A stretch of 64,000 bases of DNA from Streptomyces ficellus (GTDB taxonomy: Bacteria > Actinomycetota > Actinomycetes > Streptomycetales > Streptomycetaceae), in the NCBI RefSeq assembly GCF_030406405.1, contig NZ_JAUEPL010000018.1:1-64000 (forward strand). The letters run 5' to 3'. The first letter of the stretch is position 1. The number at the start of each line of letters is the position of its first letter. Shown in pieces: positions 60,276-64,000 of this stretch. The notes beneath the pieces were generated by a model, which worked only from the letters and a program-made list of their open reading frames with translations, was not told the DNA's origin and did not search any database. The position numbers and the translations under genes were made by a program.

Positions 60276-61466
60276 TCAGAGTCCGCCGGTCTGGACCAGG
60301 CGGTTGGGGGAGCCCTCGCTCACCATCAGTACGCCCTTGACCGACTGGTCGGCCAGCCATCCGGCGATGTCCCCGGGCGCGGCGCTCGGGTGCCTGCCCT
60401 TGAACAGGACGGCGACGCCCGCGACATGCGGACTGGCCATCGACGTACCGTTCAACGCCACGCTGCCGCCGCCGAGTCTGGCCGAGACGATCGCCGCGCC
60501 CGGCGCGTAGATCCACAGGCAGGGGCCGAAGTTGGAGAAGTCGGTCTCCTGGTCCCGCATGTTGGTCGCCCCGACCGTCACCACCCGGTCGGCGCTCGCC
60601 GGGGAGACGCCGCAGGCGTCGGCACCGTCGTTGCCGGCGGCGACCACGGGGAGGACGCCGCTGTCGGACAGGGCGGTGGCCGCGTAGTTCACGGCGAAGC
60701 TCCTCGGCCCGCCCAGTGAGGCGTTGAGGATCGCCGGTTGCCTCGCGTTGCGGGCCACCCAGTCCAGCCCGGCGATGACCCCCGCGTTCGAGCCCCTGCC
60801 CTGGCAGTCGAGGACACGGACGCTCACCAGCGTCGCGGCCCGGGCGACGCCGTGGTTGGCGCCGCCGACCGTACCCGCGACATGGGTTCCGTGGCCATGG
60901 CAGTCCTGGCCGTTGCGTCCGTCCCTGATCGCGTCGAAGCCGGGCACCGCGCGGCCGCCGAACTCCGAGTGCCGGTAGTCGATACCGCTGTCGAGGATGA
61001 AGGCCGTGACGCCCGATCCCGTGCTGTTGACGTTGAACTGGTTGTCGAGCGGCAGATGGGGCTGGTCGATCCGGTCCAGGCCCCAACTGCTCGCGGGCAC
61101 CCGAGGTGACGGCTCGCCGGCGGGGAGGGGCGCGACGCTCACCACGGCGTCCTGCTCGACGGCCTGGACCTCGGGGAGGTCGCGTACCGTCGCCAGCTGG
61201 GAGGCGTCGAGTCTGGCGGCGAAGCCACGCAGGGCTTTCTCGTAGGAGAAGAGGGGGGTGACCCCGACCCGCTGGGTCACCTGGGCCGACACGCTGTCCG
61301 GACTGAGGGTGACGATGTACTGGTCGGGGACGGGCGCCGTCGTGGTGTGCAGCGGCGCGGGGGCGGATCGACGGGGCTCCGGACTGGGTTCGGCCGCGAA
61401 GGCGGGTGCGGCGAGGGGGATCAGCAGCAGGAACGCCGCGGCGCTGCAGCGTCGGGACAGCCTCAT
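60276..61466 (-). CDS. Secreted subtilisin-like serine protease (S8) with I9 propeptide
   Basis: 396 residues. Signal peptide ~1-24 (APAFA). The I9-type propeptide (~45-118) shows QYIVTLSPDSV and FAARLDASQLATVRDLPEVQAVEQDAVV. The mature domain has the S8 triad: Asp in AFILDSGIDYRHSEFGG, His in CHGHGTHVAGTVGG, Ser in LNGTSMASPHVAGVA, plus the oxyanion Asn in VAAGNDG. It resembles streptomycete and fungal proteinase-K-like enzymes and is made as a self-inhibited precursor. GGAGTATCGA precedes the ATG. Confidence 0.95.
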   Translation of the reverse strand: MRLSRRCSAAAFLLLIPLAAPAFAAEPSPEPRRSAPAPLHTTTAPVPDQYIVTLSPDSVSAQVTQRVGVTPLFSYEKALRGFAARLDASQLATVRDLPEVQAVEQDAVVSVAPLPAGEPSPRVPASSWGLDRIDQPHLPLDNQFNVNSTGSGVTAFILDSGIDYRHSEFGGRAVPGFDAIRDGRNGQDCHGHGTHVAGTVGGANHGVARAATLVSVRVLDCQGRGSNAGVIAGLDWVARNARQPAILNASLGGPRSFAVNYAATALSDSGVLPVVAAGNDGADACGVSPASADRVVTVGATNMRDQETDFSNFGPCLWIYAPGAAIVSARLGGGSVALNGTSMASPHVAGVAVLFKGRHPSAAPGDIAGWLADQSVKGVLMVSEGSPNRLVQTGGL

Positions 61467-61688
61467 TCGATACTCCGTTCGGGAGTGTGACGCGGCGTCA
61501 CCCAGTGCGCCACGACAGGGGCATTTGTAGAAAAGCAGGTGAAGGGCACACCCGGCCATCACCCACTGGAGCGATGCCGTTACTCCCGGTGGGCGGAGGT
61601 GTGCGCGCCCCGGCGCTCGGAGGGGTGGTGTGCCGATGCGACGGGTTCGCGCCCCCGCCCGGCCCAACGACCGCATCTGAGCCGGTGC

Positions 61689-61723
61689 TTGTCAACTTTG
61701 TGGGTGTCAGGCTATATAACAAG
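61689..61723 (+). promoter_or_regulatory. Heat-shock-type promoter of the hsp20 gene
   Basis: TTGTCA (61689-61694), a 17-18 bp gap and CTATATAAC (61712-61720) make a strong promoter in an AT-rich patch. CTTGT at 61688 and ACAAG ending 61723 are inverted ends that bracket it, and TGTCA is repeated at 61690 and 61705. This may be the site of a RheA-like repressor. The surrounding gap 61467-61767 holds no gene. Confidence 0.65.
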
Positions 61724-61767
61724 CCGTAGGGCATCGCACGCAGAATCAAGCAAAGGAGTGACTTGTG

Positions 61768-62190
61768 ATGCTCATGCGTACTGACGCTGTCCGTGAACTC
61801 GACCGGATCGCTCAGCAGATGCTGGGCAGCGCAGTGCGCCCGGCGGCTATGCCGATGGACGCCTACCGCAACGAAGACGAGTTCGTCGTACACGTCGACC
61901 TGCCGGGCATCGACCCGGAGACCATCGACCTCGACATCGAGCAGAACGTGCTGACCATCACGGCCGAACGCCGCTCACCGGCCCCGAGCGGCACGCCGAT
62001 GATCGCCTCCGAGCGCCCCACGGGCACCCACACCCGTCAGCTGCTGCTCGCCGACACCCTGGACACCGAACGGATCGACGCCTCGTACGACGCCGGAGTC
62101 CTCACCCTGCGGCTGCCGCTGTCGGAGAAGGCGAAGCCCCGGAAGATCAGGATCAGCTCCGGCGGATCCCCGCGCCGGCTCACGGCCTGA
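61768..62190 (+). CDS. Small heat-shock protein (Hsp20/alpha-crystallin)
   Basis: 140 residues. N-terminus [20 protein letters not shown] is the streptomycete Hsp18 pattern; the alpha-crystallin domain (~30-125) has [37 protein letters not shown] strands (read as [18 protein letters not shown]) and the final [18 protein letters not shown]. It is an ATP-independent holdase chaperone. AGGAG lies 9 bp before this ATG; a GTG one codon earlier could also be used. A downstream run of 14-bp repeats separates it from DUF2267. Confidence 0.94.
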   Translation: MLMRTDAVRELDRIAQQMLGSAVRPAAMPMDAYRNEDEFVVHVDLPGIDPETIDLDIEQNVLTITAERRSPAPSGTPMIASERPTGTHTRQLLLADTLDTERIDASYDAGVLTLRLPLSEKAKPRKIRISSGGSPRRLTA

Positions 62191-62237
62191 CGGTTCCCTC
62201 TCCCCTTCGAGGCTCCTTCGGCGGCCGACGGCTCTCC

Positions 62238-62287
62238 TTCGACGGCGCTTCTTCGACGGCGCTTCTTCGACGGCTCTCCTTCGACGG
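62238..62287. repeat. 14-bp tandem repeats (TTCGACGGCGCTTC type), four copies
   Basis: TTCGACGG starts at 62238, 62252, 62266 and 62280, an exact 14-bp period with small changes in the spacer. It lies in the 116-bp gap between hsp20 and the DUF2267 gene; TTCGGCGGCCGACGG just upstream may be a worn fifth copy. Confidence 0.85.
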
Positions 62288-62306
62288 AAAAGGTCTCTCC
62301 CGGACG

Positions 62307-62747
62307 ATGCTCACCACTCTCCCCGCCGCGCGTCCCGCCGCGGCCACGACGTACCACCAGCTCATCGACCAGGTGCAGCGCAACGGCCTCTACTCCACCC
62401 AGGCGCAGGCGGAAGCGGTCACCCGCAGCGTGCTGGCGGCGCTCGGCCGCCAGGTCACCGGAGAAGAACGGGTCGAACTCGCCCAGCGCCTCCCCAAGGA
62501 GGTGGCCCGCGAGTTCGCCTCGCAGGTCCCCGCCACCGAGCCGCTGAGCGGATTCGGGTTCGTGCAGGACGTGGCCGCCCGGACCGGGACCGGGGCGGGG
62601 GCAGCCCGCTGGGACGTCGGCTCCGTCCTGCGGGCCGTCGCCCAGCTCGCCGGGCCCGGCCTCGTCGACCGCATCCTGGCCCAACTCCCCAACGGCTACG
62701 CCCTCCTGTTCGGCCAGGTGCGGCTGCCGCGGCCACAGGCTTCCTGA
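62307..62747 (+). CDS. DUF2267 family protein
   Basis: 146 residues, helical and soluble. Family pieces: TTYHQLIDQVQRNGLYS, AEAVTRSVLAALGRQVTGEERVELAQRLP and VGSVLRAVAQLAGPGLVDRILAQLP with the end GYALLFGQ. Function of the family is unknown; it is often found beside stress genes, as here after hsp20. No good ribosome site stands at the ATG (GGAAAAGG is 13 bp away), so the start is less sure. A strong hairpin terminator follows 33 bp past the stop. Confidence 0.88.
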   Translation: MLTTLPAARPAAATTYHQLIDQVQRNGLYSTQAQAEAVTRSVLAALGRQVTGEERVELAQRLPKEVAREFASQVPATEPLSGFGFVQDVAARTGTGAGAARWDVGSVLRAVAQLAGPGLVDRILAQLPNGYALLFGQVRLPRPQAS

Positions 62748-62780
62748 CACCACGGCACTTCCCCGGCCCTTCCCCGCATC

Positions 62781-62814
62781 CGGTGGCGCCCGCCCTCCGC
62801 GGCGGGCGCCACCG
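62781..62814 (+). terminator. Strong hairpin terminator after DUF2267
   Basis: CGGTGGCGCCCGCC and GGCGGGCGCCACCG form a perfect 14-bp stem with a 6-nt loop (CTCCGC). No T-run follows, as usual here. It lies between the DUF2267 gene and the next plus-strand gene. Confidence 0.8.
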
Positions 62815-62858
62815 CCGTGCCGGGCACCGGAGATCGTCTTCGAGGCACACTTGACCCC

Positions 62859-63269
62859 GTGAGCGAGGGAAGAAGCGATCAGCAGCCCCATGGGGACGGC
62901 CACGACCACATACGTGAGGACGACGACCGGCCCCGCAGGGGGCCGGTCGTGTGCATGGCGTTGCTCGTCCCCGCCGTGGGCGCGGCCGGTGGGGCGGCGG
63001 GGCCGCTGTTCCGGGGCGCGACGTCCCTCGGCGGACCCCTGCTTTTCGTGTCGGCCGCCGTGGCGTTCCTCGTCTGCTTCGCCGCCCTGTCCCTGGGCGC
63101 CGTGTGGACCCTCGACAAGCTCTCGCGCGCCGTCGCGCACATGCGCCGGGGGCGGCACGGCGACGAGCGGCACGGCGACGCCCCCGGTCACCGCCGCGCC
63201 ACCCGTGCCGCGCCCCAAGAGCCCCCATCCGAGGACCCCTGGGGCGGGGGCGCGGCGTCAGGCCTGTAG
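62859..63269 (+). CDS. Hypothetical two-helix membrane protein
   Basis: 136 residues from GTG. A polar His/Asp-rich N-terminus (~1-30) precedes two hydrophobic helices, [19 protein letters not shown] and [20 protein letters not shown], and a polar His/Arg/Pro-rich tail. I know no family. No clear ribosome site stands before the GTG. The 3' end overlaps the convergent phosphoglucomutase gene by 12 bp. Codon use is normal for the window, so it is likely real. Confidence 0.6.
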   Translation: MSEGRSDQQPHGDGHDHIREDDDRPRRGPVVCMALLVPAVGAAGGAAGPLFRGATSLGGPLLFVSAAVAFLVCFAALSLGAVWTLDKLSRAVAHMRRGRHGDERHGDAPGHRRATRAAPQEPPSEDPWGGGAASGL

Positions 63270-64000
63270 GGCCGCCGATACGACGGCCTGGGCCTCCTCC
63301 TGCACACGGCTCAGGTGGTCGGGGCCCCGGAAGGACTCCGCGTACACCTTGTAGACGTCCTCGGTGCCCGAAGGGCGTGCGGCGAACCAGGCGCCGGCGG
63401 TGGACACCTTGATGCCCCCGATGGGCGCCCCGTTGCCCGGGGCCTTCGTGAGCACCGAGGTGATCGGCTCGCCCGCGAGGGTGTCGGCGGTCACCTGGGC
63501 GGGGGAGAGGCGGCTGAGCGCGGCCTTCTCCTCCCGCGTGGCGGGCGCGTCGACACGCGCGTACGCGGGCTCGCCGAACCGGGCGGTGAGTTCCGCGTAA
63601 CGCTCGCTCGGCGTGCGCCCCGTCACCGCCAGCATCTCGGACGCCAGCAGCGCCAGGACGATGCCGTCCTTGTCGGTCGTCCACACCGAGCCGTCACGGC
63701 GCAGGAAGGAGGCCCCGGCGGACTCCTCGCCGCCGAACCCGAGCGTGCCGCCGGCCAGCCCCTCCACGAACCACTTGAACCCGACCGGGACCTCGACGAG
63801 TTCACGGCCGAGGTCGGCGGCCACCCGGTCGATCATGCCGGAGGACACCAGCGTCTTGCCGACACCCGCGCCGGCCGGCCAGTTCTCGCGGTGCCGGTAG
63901 AGGTAGTCGATCGCGGTGGCGAGGTAGTGATTGGGGTTCATCAGCCCGCCGTCCGGGGTCACGATGCCGTGCCGGTCGGCGTCCGCGTCATTGCCGGTGG
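63258..64000 (-). CDS. pgm: Alpha-D-glucose phosphate-specific phosphoglucomutase, C-terminal part
   Basis: The gene enters from the right edge; about 247 C-terminal residues are visible and the start is outside. The visible N-terminal end has the metal-binding loop [17 protein letters not shown], then [16 protein letters not shown], the sugar-binding [17 protein letters not shown], and the phosphate-binding [17 protein letters not shown]. It interconverts glucose-1-phosphate and glucose-6-phosphate for glycogen, cell-wall and galactose use. The features match the E. coli Pgm type, not phosphomannomutase. Confidence 0.95.
   Translation of the reverse strand, partial: TGNDADADRHGIVTPDGGLMNPNHYLATAIDYLYRHRENWPAGAGVGKTLVSSGMIDRVAADLGRELVEVPVGFKWFVEGLAGGTLGFGGEESAGASFLRRDGSVWTTDKDGIVLALLASEMLAVTGRTPSERYAELTARFGEPAYARVDAPATREEKAALSRLSPAQVTADTLAGEPITSVLTKAPGNGAPIGGIKVSTAGAWFAARPSGTEDVYKVYAESFRGPDHLSRVQEEAQAVVSAALQA

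Overview
The window is very GC-rich. Coding frames are saturated with G or C at third codon positions, starts are often GTG (once TTG), and many stop/start pairs overlap as ATGA or GTGA. Gene content (pca genes, LacI-regulated sugar loci, GAF/PP2C phosphatase plus STAS, polyketide genes, secreted polysaccharidases) points to a Streptomyces or close relative. No rRNA, tRNA, CRISPR array, transposase or phage gene was recognised.

Layout. 1-2375: end of a protocatechuate (beta-ketoadipate) operon, pcaJ-pcaF-pcaD. 2440-6753: single genes, namely a MarR-acetyltransferase fusion with a palindrome at its start, an SDR remnant lacking its catalytic middle, a CBS protein, a site-2-type protease with CBS domains, and a secreted TNT-type NAD glycohydrolase followed by a small probable immunity protein. 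6873-16435: a pectin/galactan block with a PL9-type lyase, GH53 endo-galactanase, GH42 beta-galactosidase, a three-gene sugar ABC importer and a LacI regulator, with a near-ideal lac-type operator on the importer promoter. 16515-17620: a DUF2165 membrane protein and a decayed MMPL transporter gene.

17755-31101 is a polyketide/phenolic-lipid-like cluster: an NAD(P)-binding reductase, a 2486-residue reducing type I PKS (KS-AT-DH-cMT-ER-KR-ACP, no thioesterase), a converging operon of type III PKS, membrane methyltransferase, FAD hydroxylase and MpaB/DUF2236 oxygenase, and a divergent UbiA prenyltransferase. The inferred logic is that the type I enzyme builds a methyl-branched reduced chain, the type III enzyme extends and cyclises it, and the tailoring enzymes methylate, oxidise and perhaps prenylate it. 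31132-37605: secreted lipase, PolX, GH30 galactanase, and a stress-type phosphatase with an anti-sigma antagonist.

37675-58531 centres on plant cell-wall sugars. A 1223-residue hybrid sensor/AraC regulator with degenerate phosphoacceptor sites and a PL1 pectate lyase precede a complete L-rhamnose regulon. On the minus strand lie the importer (ATPase, two permeases, binding protein), mutarotase, a BNR_4 propeller protein and a LacI regulator. Divergently lie isomerase, bifunctional aldolase/dehydrogenase, kinase and LutABC lactate oxidation. The two arms share operators of the form TGAAANNTTTCA. Together they would take up rhamnose and convert it to dihydroxyacetone phosphate and L-lactate, then pyruvate. 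With the galactanases and pectate lyases, the window looks like a dispersed toolkit for rhamnogalacturonan-I or arabinogalactan.

58610-64000: small membrane proteins, an FAD monooxygenase, a subtilisin, an Hsp20 chaperone, DUF2267, and the C-terminal part of phosphoglucomutase running off the right edge.
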